Origin: Immundisolibacter cernigliae
Lineage (GTDB): Bacteria > Pseudomonadota > Gammaproteobacteria > Immundisolibacterales > Immundisolibacteraceae
Reading direction: 5' to 3'
NCBI RefSeq assembly: GCF_001697225.1
Contig: NZ_CP014671.1
Location: forward strand, 1,240,001-1,304,000
Length of the DNA: 64,000 nucleotides
Notes under the pieces: model-generated
Told to the model about the DNA's origin: nothing
Seen by the model: the letters and a program-made list of their open reading frames with translations, nothing else
Database searches by the model: none
Position numbers and translations under genes: made by a program
Part shown: in pieces, positions 55,356-63,937 of the stretch
Position numbering within the stretch: position 1 is the stretch's first letter
How the letters are laid out: every line of letters starts with the position of its first letter

Positions 55356-57314
55356 TTACTCGCTTTCTGACTTGTTTGGGGGAAATCCGGGCAGCAGCTT
55401 CAGCCCGGCCATGATCCGGTACAGGGGACGATCGACCGCATGGCGCAGCGCGGCGAGGTCGCGGTTCTTCACAGTGAGCTCATGGTCCTTCGCGGCGACT
55501 TCACTCGAGATCTTGATTTCGGCTTTCCTGTGCGCCTCGAGTTCCGCCTTGAGATTATCGATTGCCTGCCTGTGCGCCGCAAGCTCTCGGTTCTTCACAG
55601 TGAGTTCATGGTCCTTCGCGGCGACGTCACCCCAGAGCTTGATCTCGGCTTTTTTGTGCGCCTCGAGTTCCGCCTTGAGATCGTCGATTGCCTGCCTGTG
55701 CGCCGCAAGCTCGCGGTTCTTCACAGTGAGCTCATGGTCCTTCGCGGCGACTTCACTCGAGATCTTGATTTCGGCTTTCCTGTGCGCCTCGAGTTCCGCC
55801 TTGAGATTATCGATTGCCTGCCTGTGCGCCGCAAGCTCTCGGTTCTTCACAGTGAGTTCATGGTCCTTCGCGGCGACGTCACCCCAGAGCTTGATCTCGG
55901 CTTTTTTGTGCGCCTCGAGTTCCGCCTTGAGATCGTCGATTGCCTGCCTGTGCGCCGCAAGCTCGCGGTTCTTCACAGTGAGCTCATGGTCCTTCGCGGC
56001 GACTTGACTCGAGATCTTGATTTCGGCTTTCCTGTGCGCCTCGAGTTCCGCCTTGAGATTATCGATTGCCTGCCTGTGCGCCGCAAGCTCGCCGCACAAG
56101 CCAGCGACGGCCTTGAAGCGCTCGACCAAGTAGCCAACTAACTCCTTGCCCATTGCTCTAACCTGTACCTCTATCTCGACCATGTCGACCGGGTGCGGCA
56201 GCGCGAACTCGACCCAGGGGTCGTCGCCGAACAACAGCACGTTTTGCTCGGTGCTGAGAGCTGAACTACCTGTGCTGTCCAGCGCGTGCCATACGCCCTC
56301 GTCGTCCCGCCACCGAGCAGAGACGCTGTCGAGCGCGATTGCCTCGTTGCCGGGGTCGAAGCGAAGTCGCGAGAGGCCAGTGGAAAACCGGCTCAGGTCG
56401 AAGCGGACAACACCCCTGCCCGCTTCGAGTTCGAGGGCATGAATCAGCTTTTCGCTTTCGTTGAAGCCCCGGCCGCGATCCAGGAATAGCTCGCAATCGA
56501 GGTTCACACTTTCCTCGTTAGTCACGTTGCCAAAACGCCGCTGGTAGTCGATGGCCTCGTTGGGCAAACCGGCCAGCGCAACACGCTCGAACATGGCCTG
56601 CAGCGGTTCCGGATCTTCGTTCGCCAGTTCGATGAATACCCGGAGTGCCGGTTCGACCTCAGTGCCGACCAGCAATACGCCCAGGCCATGGCTGTGTAGG
56701 AATTCGAAGCCTGCGTGCTGCTCGCGCAGTTCCGCCCACACATGGTGAACGCCGAAACCGCGGTCGAACACACTGGTGTCGTGGAACAGCACCACACTAC
56801 GTGGACTCAGCTTGCGCTTCCAGGCATCGTAGTCGTGACGTACAGCCTCGTAGCTGTGCAGGCCGTCGATATGCAGGAGGTCGATAGCGCCATCATCGAA
56901 CTGGTCCAGTGCTTCGTCGAAGGACGTCCGCAGCAGCCTGGCGAAGCCGCCATAGGCCAATTCCACGTAGGGCGCGAGTTCCGCGTAAACGGCGTCACCA
57001 TAGTAGCCGGCTTGGGCGTCGCCGCCCCAAGTGTCAACCGCGTAGCAGCGGGTGTCCAAAGCTTCCGCGGCCACCGCCTGGCAGAATCCGCAGAATGAGT
57101 TGCCGGTGTGCGTGCCCAACTCAACAACCACACGCGGTTGCATGAGACGGATGAGCACATGCGCAAAAGGCAGGTGGCCGACCCAGGAGAACGGCCGCAC
57201 CAGCCGCGCGGCCGTTCGCAGCATTACAGTGCCCAGGCCATACTCTTGGAACAGCCGTTCCTGCCGAGGGTTGAGCCCGCGCACCAGTGCGGACGTGGTT
57301 GTCGTCTCGTTCAT
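55356..57314 (-). CDS. Class I methyltransferase with long tandem-repeat coiled coil
   Basis: A 652-residue protein. Residues ~55-215 form a Methyltransf_24-type SAM-dependent domain (RVVVELGTHTGNSFCGFCQA, AIDLLHIDGLHSYEAVRHDY, SPRSVVLFHDTSVFD). A beta-rich region follows (about 280-390). Residues 409-618 are five 42-residue repeats (ELAAHRQAIDNLKAELEAHR...), each six heptads long, predicted to make a continuous coiled coil. The tail (RPLYRIMAGLKLLPGFPP) is short and amphipathic. It overlaps the glycosyltransferase stop (ATGA). By analogy with WbdD, a chain-terminating methyltransferase whose coiled coil measures O-antigen length, it may cap and size the glycan; no kinase domain is present and this role is inference. 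Confidence 0.8.
   Translation of the reverse strand: MNETTTTSALVRGLNPRQERLFQEYGLGTVMLRTAARLVRPFSWVGHLPFAHVLIRLMQPRVVVELGTHTGNSFCGFCQAVAAEALDTRCYAVDTWGGDAQAGYYGDAVYAELAPYVELAYGGFARLLRTSFDEALDQFDDGAIDLLHIDGLHSYEAVRHDYDAWKRKLSPRSVVLFHDTSVFDRGFGVHHVWAELREQHAGFEFLHSHGLGVLLVGTEVEPALRVFIELANEDPEPLQAMFERVALAGLPNEAIDYQRRFGNVTNEESVNLDCELFLDRGRGFNESEKLIHALELEAGRGVVRFDLSRFSTGLSRLRFDPGNEAIALDSVSARWRDDEGVWHALDSTGSSALSTEQNVLLFGDDPWVEFALPHPVDMVEIEVQVRAMGKELVGYLVERFKAVAGLCGELAAHRQAIDNLKAELEAHRKAEIKISSQVAAKDHELTVKNRELAAHRQAIDDLKAELEAHKKAEIKLWGDVAAKDHELTVKNRELAAHRQAIDNLKAELEAHRKAEIKISSEVAAKDHELTVKNRELAAHRQAIDDLKAELEAHKKAEIKLWGDVAAKDHELTVKNRELAAHRQAIDNLKAELEAHRKAEIKISSEVAAKDHELTVKNRDLAALRHAVDRPLYRIMAGLKLLPGFPPNKSESE
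55461..56090 (-). repeat. Five tandem 126-bp coding repeats (ABABA)
   Basis: Units at 55461-55586, 55587-55712, 55713-55838, 55839-55964 and 55965-56090. Units 1 and 3 are identical, units 2 and 4 are identical, and unit 5 differs from unit 1 by one base (Glu to Gln). Types A (..HRKAEIKISS..) and B (..HKKAEIKLWGD..) alternate, so the real duplication unit is a 252-bp dimer. The exact identity points to recent expansion or ongoing gene conversion. Confidence 0.95.
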
Positions 57315-58789
57315 GCGCGCAGCATTTCCTTGATGCGATCCATTACTTCTTCATTGAATGCATCGTCCCAGTTCCTCACCCAGTCGAACGAGGCACGTTT
57401 TATCCGCGATTCGTACTGCCCCACTCGCGCGACTGCCGCTGCAAGAGCTTCGGCGACAGAGAACGGATCCGCATCGCATGGCTCAAGGTTTCCGGATATG
57501 GACCGTAGCACATCGGCGGACCGGGACTCGTACGCGTTGGTGACGACAATCTGGCCGGCCGAGGCCATCTCGAACGGCAGGATGCTCGGATGCGGCGCCA
57601 GCATGAGGCTGAGTCCGATGTCGAACTCGCGCAGCGCGGCACCATAGTCGCCCTGCGGCAGTGTCCCGCTCAGCTTCATTGTGCGGCCATGTCCCAGTTC
57701 GACGTCGTACTCGGGTCCGAGCGTACCCACCCCGTGGAACTCCCAGTTGCCATCGAACATGCCCTGGCGGATCGCCTCCCTGAGGCCGAGGATACCGATC
57801 TCGAACAGGTTGCGACGCGCGTGTCCCTCGGGTCGCCCGTAGAAAAGCAGGCGCCGAGTGCGGCGCTGCGCCATCTGCTCGTGCGTCGGCGGCGAAGTTG
57901 GCGTCAGCGCATGTTGGAAGGCCACGTGATGCCGCGCCAGTTCCTCCCCCTCGTAGCGGTCGAACACACCCAGCCGCTTGCTCCGGAAATAGTCCGCCAG
58001 AAGGTCAGTATTGAAAATGGCGCGATGCGGTAGCCGGTACACGTACCCACCGATCGCGGAGTAGCTATCGTGCGGATGGAAGATGGGTTCGTACTCCTGC
58101 AGGAAGAATATAAACTTTTTGCCGATAGCCTCTGCGAGGCGATGAGCCTTGATGCACGTCCAAAACGAATAGCCGACGAAGGCGTCCGTCGGCGAGATCA
58201 CCAAAGTGTGGGAGCCCCTTGTGATGTCCTCGACCTCGGCGTTGGCAACTGCCTGTTGAAGTGGTGGATTCGGCGCCAGCTTGGCGTTCACCGCATCGCG
58301 GTCTAAGCGATCGGATTCGACCAGCAGAATCCGCACCCGGAAACCTGCCTCCTGGATCTTCCGGATGAACTGCAAGCAGGCGATGTAACCGCCAAACATG
58401 ATCAGCGGATCGAGTTGCGGTAGCAACACGTTAACCCGTGCTGGCGCGCTTGGGTCAACGGCATACTTTGGACATTCAAATTTTTCCTCTAAGAGATGAA
58501 GCGAACTCATTCCGACCGGAGCAGTAATACCCGGATAACGCGATTCAAGTTCTTTTGCTTTCCGGATGCCAGGTGAAGCTGAATCGTCTACGTTGCCGAT
58601 ACACGTTTCACCTTGATCCTGATTGACGGCCTCTGCCACTAAAGCCACAACAGTTGAAGGCCTATGTCTTTTAATCGCGGCAAGCAAACTGCGGGTATTT
58701 TGGAAATTAACTTTCTTGATCATTACCCATGGATGTGCCACAAAAAGACGGGCCAATCCGATTATCAACAAAGATATACTATTTTCCAC
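57311..58789 (-). CDS. WsaF-like glycosyltransferase
   Basis: A glycosyltransferase of up to 492 residues. The C-terminal two thirds resembles the rhamnosyltransferase WsaF/RgpF group: VNVLLPQLDPLIMFGGYIAC, FFLQEYEPIFHPHDSYSAIG, AIFNTDLLADYFRSKRLGVF, LLFYGRPEGHARRNLFEIG and SLMLAPHPSILPFEMASAG. It probably adds a sugar, plausibly rhamnose given rfbB/rfbD nearby, to a surface glycan. The N-terminal ~115 residues are less GC-rich and match nothing I recognise; GTG at 58789 is the first available start, but the frame stays open upstream to about 58925, so the true 5' end is uncertain and may be damaged. Confidence 0.72.
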   Translation of the reverse strand: MENSISLLIIGLARLFVAHPWVMIKKVNFQNTRSLLAAIKRHRPSTVVALVAEAVNQDQGETCIGNVDDSASPGIRKAKELESRYPGITAPVGMSSLHLLEEKFECPKYAVDPSAPARVNVLLPQLDPLIMFGGYIACLQFIRKIQEAGFRVRILLVESDRLDRDAVNAKLAPNPPLQQAVANAEVEDITRGSHTLVISPTDAFVGYSFWTCIKAHRLAEAIGKKFIFFLQEYEPIFHPHDSYSAIGGYVYRLPHRAIFNTDLLADYFRSKRLGVFDRYEGEELARHHVAFQHALTPTSPPTHEQMAQRRTRRLLFYGRPEGHARRNLFEIGILGLREAIRQGMFDGNWEFHGVGTLGPEYDVELGHGRTMKLSGTLPQGDYGAALREFDIGLSLMLAPHPSILPFEMASAGQIVVTNAYESRSADVLRSISGNLEPCDADPFSVAEALAAAVARVGQYESRIKRASFDWVRNWDDAFNEEVMDRIKEMLRA

Positions 58790-59186
58790 TTCGGATGTTC
58801 CTGTGATTAACTCGAAAACGCATGGTATTTCTACACATCTGGATGGCGCGAAACCGTCAAATTGGAAATGCGGAACTTCGAGTGAGGATTTAACCGTAAC
58901 CTTATCATTTGAGATTTGCCGTCAACAGGGGCGCAAAGTAGTACCTCCGAAACCCCTGCATCGACCTTTCTTTGGGTTAGTTCCCCCCACGAAGGCACAA
59001 ATCGCCCCATGCAGCTTCTTTGGAGAACGGACTCACACTTTCAACTTTATTTGGCGAAGCTGAGTCGAGATCAAATTTAACGATCATTGCCATAGCTTCA
59101 TTAGCAAAGCCTGGGGATATGAAAATATCAATCTGGTCGCCTTGCCGCCGGTACTCAACTGATCGCCTATCCTCTTTAATGATCAA
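58790..59186 (-). pseudogene. Interrupted remnants upstream of the glycosyltransferase
   Basis: This low-GC 400-base stretch contains protein-like pieces in different frames. A TTG at 59186, overlapping the preceding TGA, opens 69 codons (IIKEDRRSVEYRRQGDQIDI...) ending at 58977. A second frame reads GELTQRKVDAGVSEVLLCAP and on to SRHPD before stopping. A third reads SSLEVPHFQFDGFAPSRCVE and runs into the glycosyltransferase frame. The pattern suggests a decayed gene, or a damaged N-terminal part of the glycosyltransferase. No function is proposed. Confidence 0.45.
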
Positions 59187-60391
59187 ACGTCGTAGGCGAG
59201 CTGAACGAACTGCAGGTACATGGTTATCGCCGGATGGGTCACCAAGTAATGCTCGGGGACGCCCAAATCCAGTCGGTTTTCGAGCATCTGATCAATCACG
59301 AGATCCGGTTGTTCGGCAAGAATGCTCCCGATCGGGAACTGCTCGTGACGCGACCACTGGTCGCCCCAAGTATTGGTCACCACGGTACGTGAAAAATTCT
59401 CCGCCAGATAGGCCGTGTTCCATCCAGCAAACGAGTCAGCCAGGAGATACAGACGAGGGCCGCGCTGGTCGGGACGCTGGAATGCCTGGGCCACGCCACG
59501 TTTTGCCATGCGCTTCAGCTGAGGCGTGTGCGGTGCGCGAAAACGCGCGGCGAAGCCGCCCGCTGGCTGGGGATAGGGCGTGACCTCTTCGCCAGGCAAC
59601 CCCATCAAGCGCATGAGATTGCTTTCCCGCGGTGTTTCCTTCCGGATCCAGTCCTCGCCTGGCATGCTGAACCACTTGGGATAACGCTCAGCCAGTGCTG
59701 CATACGCCTCGAACGCTCCGACATAGCTCCAGTGGCTGTCATGCTTATAGTAAAGAGCGTCGCCCCACTCCGCTTTTGCTTCGCGCAGCGCCGGCGTGAA
59801 ATCGAACAAGTCCAGACTGGAACCCGAGCGCACCAACTCAGCCTGCAGCAACTCCCGTCTGCTTTGACCGGGCGCAGACGGCTTTAGCCACCCTGGTAGT
59901 TTTTCGGGATAGATTGTCTGCTTGGTCGGGGCGACGAGCACCAAGTAGTCGATACCCTTCTCCGCCAGCCAGTCGCGCCGTTCTTCCAGGATGATGCGCA
60001 GGCGGCGGATCTGGTAGGGCTTGCGCACGAGGCGCCCCTCGACCTCTTGGATGTCCGCCGGCATGCGGTGGAACAGCCAGCCATTCCTGCCGACAAGGAC
60101 GCTTTCAACCGGCGAAGTCGCGAAGACGTGATAGCGGATCCACGCATTCAACCCTAGCAGAGTTCCGCGGTTGGGCAGATGGTCGCCGAGGAAGTCGTCG
60201 ACGCGGCGGGGCCACTTCACGTAGTCCTCGAGGGAGGACACCTGGGCGGGAAACTCCGCCAGACGGCGGTTTTCGTAGCTTTCACCTTTCGCTCCCACGA
60301 GTCCTGTTGCGGCCAACAGCGGCCACAGGATCAGGAGGGCAAGGAGCGCGAGGAAAACGGCAGCGAGTGTCTTGGGTAGGATCTTGTCCAT
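59183..60391 (-). CDS. AlgJ/AlgX-like SGNH O-acetyltransferase component
   Basis: A 402-residue protein with an N-terminal membrane segment (TLAAVFLALLALLILWPLLA) and a periplasmic SGNH-like domain. Catalytic features: YKHDSHWSYVGA (Asp and His of the acetyl-transfer site) and LYLLADSFAGWNTAY (serine block), with VAPTKQTIYPEKLPGWL near the start. Such proteins receive acetyl groups from an MBOAT protein and place them on polysaccharide, as AlgI with AlgJ/AlgX do for alginate. The MBOAT gene is immediately upstream, now disrupted at its 3' end. ATG at 60391 lies five bases after that gene's original stop. Confidence 0.82.
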   Translation of the reverse strand: MDKILPKTLAAVFLALLALLILWPLLAATGLVGAKGESYENRRLAEFPAQVSSLEDYVKWPRRVDDFLGDHLPNRGTLLGLNAWIRYHVFATSPVESVLVGRNGWLFHRMPADIQEVEGRLVRKPYQIRRLRIILEERRDWLAEKGIDYLVLVAPTKQTIYPEKLPGWLKPSAPGQSRRELLQAELVRSGSSLDLFDFTPALREAKAEWGDALYYKHDSHWSYVGAFEAYAALAERYPKWFSMPGEDWIRKETPRESNLMRLMGLPGEEVTPYPQPAGGFAARFRAPHTPQLKRMAKRGVAQAFQRPDQRGPRLYLLADSFAGWNTAYLAENFSRTVVTNTWGDQWSRHEQFPIGSILAEQPDLVIDQMLENRLDLGVPEHYLVTHPAITMYLQFVQLAYDV

Positions 60392-60450
60392 TGGCCTAGA
60401 AGCGGAAATAGATGAACGCCTTGTGCGAATACGAACTGATCAACGCCAGG

Positions 60451-61422
60451 CTATATGTCACGTCCCGGCCGATTATTTGGCCTTCGATGAAACAGCTCCG
60501 GTTTTGAAGCGTACCAGTGCTGAAGCGCTTGAGCCGGAGTCTGGGCGTTCAGTGCCTTCTGCGGCAAGTGGTGGTTGTAGAGCGTGACATAGCGGTGCAG
60601 GGTCTGCTCCAGGTCCTCGCTGGACCTGAAGTGGTGCGTGCGCAGCAGGTCCGCGATGCGCCCGTTGAAGCGCTCGACCATGCCATTGGTCTGCGGGTGG
60701 CGCGGGGGCGTCAGACGGTGCTCGATGCCCAGTTCCTGGCACAGGCGATCGAACTCATGCGTCCCGGTCGGGGCCCGCGCCCGGCTCCCGAACAGCCGGT
60801 CCGTGAACTCGGTGCCGTTGTCGGTGAGCAGGCGCGTGATGCGCACCGGGCAGGCCGTGGCCAGGGCACTGAGGAAGGCGCGCGCCGAGCGCGCGCTCTT
60901 GTCGGCTTTCAGGGCCACGTAAACCCAGCGGGTGGCCCGATCGATGGCCACGAACAGGAACCGGCGCCGGTCCTCGTCGGCCATCTGCGGCAGGTACTTC
61001 ACGTCGACGTGCACAAAGCCGGGCACGTAGGTCTTGAAGGTCTTGCTGACCGCTTTGTCCGGCGCCGGGCGCAGGGCGCGCAGGTTGCCCACGCCGTGGC
61101 GGCGCAGGCAGCGGTCCAGCCCGGAGCGGGACACGTCCGGACACAGGAACTCGCGCGTCACCGCCAGCAGGTCGTCCAGCGGCAGCAGCAGGGCCCGGCG
61201 CAGGTAGACCACGATCGCCTCCTGGCCGGGGGTCAACGTCGTTTGCAGGCGGTGCGCGGTGTGCGGCCGGTCGTAGACATCCGGGCGCCGCTTCCATTTG
61301 TAGATCGTCGGCTCGGTGACGCCAAAGCGGCGGGCCAGCACCGCCACCGGCTCATCACTGGCCGCGATCTGCGCCCGCACGTGGGGCGTGGTGCGGGCTT
61401 GTTTGTGCAGTGCAATCAGCAT
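60451..61422 (-). CDS. IS481-family transposase, copy 2
   Basis: A 323-residue transposase identical to the one at 18722-19693 except for the last residue (Ile instead of Ser). That codon and the stop (TAG, 60451-60453) come from the target site, not the element. Helix-turn-helix and all three acidic catalytic residues are present, so it should be active. It is encoded on the same strand as the MBOAT gene it interrupts. Confidence 0.93.
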   Translation of the reverse strand: MLIALHKQARTTPHVRAQIAASDEPVAVLARRFGVTEPTIYKWKRRPDVYDRPHTAHRLQTTLTPGQEAIVVYLRRALLLPLDDLLAVTREFLCPDVSRSGLDRCLRRHGVGNLRALRPAPDKAVSKTFKTYVPGFVHVDVKYLPQMADEDRRRFLFVAIDRATRWVYVALKADKSARSARAFLSALATACPVRITRLLTDNGTEFTDRLFGSRARAPTGTHEFDRLCQELGIEHRLTPPRHPQTNGMVERFNGRIADLLRTHHFRSSEDLEQTLHRYVTLYNHHLPQKALNAQTPAQALQHWYASKPELFHRRPNNRPGRDI

Positions 61423-61535
61423 GCGGACACCTCCCGATCAACCGCTTTCCCGTCCCCTGCCAGCTCCCGGAACACCTCGCGCGCCAGCAGCAGCGGGGAC
61501 CGAGACGGAACTATATGATGATCCGGGATGGAACA
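60456..61535 (-). mobile_element. IS481-family insertion sequence, copy 2 (1080 bp)
   Basis: Same length and ends as the copy at 18609-19688, in the opposite orientation. A 6-bp target duplication GCTATA flanks it (60450-60455 and 61536-61541). The lack of visible differences between copies implies recent movement of one or both. Inverted copies 41 kb apart could support inversion of the intervening DNA. Confidence 0.92.
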
Positions 61536-62909
61536 GCTATACAGGGTTGAAAGGATCAGGACGCCGTACCTCACAGCGGCAGCCTTCACTTGCCGAATCT
61601 GATCAGCCCACGACGACCGTTCCGGCCACACAGCGACGATAGCGCCGAGCAGCAGCACGCACACGACATAGGGGTTGAACAACGCTGCAACGCCAGAGAA
61701 CGCAGGCGCTTCCGCGAACCCGGCCATGGTTTTGAGCAAGACCATGGCCGATGGCAGATCGTCCGCGCGGAAGAAGACCCATCCGAGCAACGCCACACCA
61801 GCGACGTAGATGTGTGCCAGCGGCGCCCAGGCACGGCTCAGCCATCCGGCGAAGCCGACTCGCTCGACGACCAGGAATAGACCATGTATCAAGCCCCAGA
61901 TCAGGAAATTCCAACTCGCGCCGTGCCAGAAGCCGGTTAGCACAAAGATCGCGAGCAGATTGACATAAGTTCTCGCAAGCCCGAGCCGGTTGCCTCCCAG
62001 AGGAATGTAGACGTAATCACGGAACCAGCGTGACAGTGTCATGTGCCAGCGCCGCCAGAATTCCTGGATGCTGCGGGCTCGGTAAGGCTGGTTGAAGTTC
62101 TCGGGAAAATCAAATCCCAGCGCCCGGCCGATACCAATGGCCATGTCTGAGTAGCCTGAGAAATCGAAAAAGATCTGCAATGCAAAGCAGATCACGCCGA
62201 GCCACGCCAGGCCAAAGCTCAACTCACTGGGTGGCAGCGCGAAGATGCGATCGACCGGAACAGCCAGGCTATCGGCAATGATGACTTTCTTGGCGAGGCC
62301 TATTGTGAACAGTTCGACACCGCTGAGCACGCGCTGCCAGTCGCTGCGCCGTGCGCGTATCTGCTCGGCAATCTCCTCGTAGCGCACGATCGGCCCGGCT
62401 ACCAATTGCGGGAACAGGCTGATGTAGAGCATCACGTCGGAAAATTTCCCCGCCGGGGAGGAATGCCTCCGGTAAATGTCCACCACATAGGTGATGGCCT
62501 GGAAGATGAAAAAGGAGATGCCCAGCGGCAGTGGCAAATGCGGTTCAGGCCAAGGCTGCAAGCCGAGGGCTGGCGCCAGGCGGTTCAGGTTGTGGACAAT
62601 GAAGTCAAGGTACTTGAATGCCACCAGCACGGAGACGTTGAGCGCCACCGCGGTTGCGAGGTAGCGAAATCGATAGGGCGAGTCGCCACCAACCAGTCGA
62701 CCAAACAGGTAGTTGACCCATGCCACTGCCACCATGAGCAGTACCAGCACCGGCTCTCCCCAGGCATAGAAGATCAGGCTAGCGACGAGCAGGACAAGAT
62801 TCTTGCGCGGCAGCAGCGCATAGGCCAGCGCGAACAGCGGCAGGAAGACCAACAGGAAGATGGGGGTGCTGAAAACCATGGTCAGTCCAAGGAGGGCGTC
62901 ATCGCACGC

Positions 62910-63890
62910 TCAGCATGCATAACCGTAATGCGCCAGATCGAGGCCCGTGAGCGCGGCGAGGCTAGCATTGTCGGCCCGGTAGTAGTCGTCCAGCCAAACA
63001 GCAGTCTCCGCTGACATCGGCTGCATCGGCGCATCGACGCGGGCGATCAGGCGCATGACACAGCCGTGGATGCCCGCCTCTTCGAGCGCCTCCGAAGGCA
63101 CAACGGGCACACCTCGCAGGCGCGCGCCGAGATGCTGCATGCCCTTGATCACGCGCTGGTAGCGGATACCCAGCCTGCCCGGCGAACGGTTTTCGACCGG
63201 CAGCGGCGGACAGGCCGGCGTGCCCCCGAAACGGCGGATGGCGGCGAAGTCCTCCAGCCGCGAATAGAAGTCCGTCGGCTCCCGCGCCAGCATCTCCATC
63301 GGCAGCACCAGCACCCGCTCGCGGCCAAACAGCGCCGCATAGGTCTCGACCAGCCGGGCGTAGCGGTACTGGCGCAGGGGGAAATCGTTGTAACACCCGT
63401 AATAGCTGGAATAGGAACGGCACCATTCGATCCAGTCCGCGAAACCAAGCGAGGTCAGCCGGCGCGTGTAGATCCACTGATGCCCCGAAAACAGGGCGCG
63501 CTTCTGTTCGCGTACGGTAATCAGGATCGAACACTCGACGCCCTCGCAGAGCGTCGCCAGCCGTCGCGCCGTCAGGCTGCGATCGGCTGCCGACGCCTGG
63601 GACAGCCCCTCCTCCGAGAGCACTGCGAGCTGCTCGTTTCCCAAGCGCGGCCTTATGCCACGGTCGAAGCGCTGGCGAGCGAGCGCCGAGTCGAATTCCA
63701 GCTCATCCTGTTTCCACAGGCTGTCGATGAGTTCAGCCGTGGCGAGCGAGCCTTGGTAACCGAATGCTTCATCGTAGAAGGGCTTGCCGAGGTAGCGGAT
63801 GTCCGGGTGGGCCGGGAAGGCGCCGAACTGCAGGCTGGTCGTGGCCGACTTGGGCACGCCGATGTGCACCAGCAGGCGCGACCTACTCAT
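62910..63890 (-). CDS. Sulfotransferase-family protein
   Basis: A 326-residue protein starting MSRSRLLVHIGVPKSATTSL, which contains the PAPS 5'-phosphosulfate loop (GVPKSATTS). The weaker second motif may be CSILITVREQKRALFSGHQW (Arg and Ser). The rest (YRYARLVETYAALFGRERVL, PTDFYSRLEDFAAIRRFG) is typical of bacterial sulfotransferase-like proteins found in polysaccharide loci. AAGGTGG precedes the ATG at 63890; a GTG three codons earlier is possible. It is 30 bases upstream of the MBOAT gene on the same strand, consistent with a glycan-modification operon. Confidence 0.78.
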   Translation of the reverse strand: MSRSRLLVHIGVPKSATTSLQFGAFPAHPDIRYLGKPFYDEAFGYQGSLATAELIDSLWKQDELEFDSALARQRFDRGIRPRLGNEQLAVLSEEGLSQASAADRSLTARRLATLCEGVECSILITVREQKRALFSGHQWIYTRRLTSLGFADWIEWCRSYSSYYGCYNDFPLRQYRYARLVETYAALFGRERVLVLPMEMLAREPTDFYSRLEDFAAIRRFGGTPACPPLPVENRSPGRLGIRYQRVIKGMQHLGARLRGVPVVPSEALEEAGIHGCVMRLIARVDAPMQPMSAETAVWLDDYYRADNASLAALTGLDLAHYGYAC

Positions 63891-63937
63891 TCTCGCCACC
63901 TTGAAAACAGATGTCCTGCCGCATCGCCGTATCGTCC

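Larger units (their letters stand above)
60396..62879 (-). pseudogene. MBOAT O-acyltransferase (AlgI-like), split by IS481-type insertion
   Basis: A multi-spanning membrane protein that passes acyl groups across the inner membrane for polysaccharide O-acetylation. It starts MVFSTPIFLLVFLPLFALAY; family motifs include SYRRHSSPAGKFSD-like loop, FDFSGYSDMAIGIGRALGF, FWRRWHMTLSRWFRDYVYIP and the catalytic-His segment FWHGASWNFLIWGLIHG. The frame runs 448 codons (to 61536) and meets the insertion; the missing end ALISSYSHKAFIYFRF-stop lies beyond it at 60396-60449. Removing the element and one GCTATA duplicate restores one 466-residue frame. The hybrid frame adds ~40 unrelated residues from IS sequence, so activity is uncertain. 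Confidence 0.88.

Noticed and set aside
55461-56090. Regular 126-bp repeats as a CRISPR array
   Set aside because: Repeats are contiguous without spacers, lie in frame inside a coding sequence and encode a heptad pattern.
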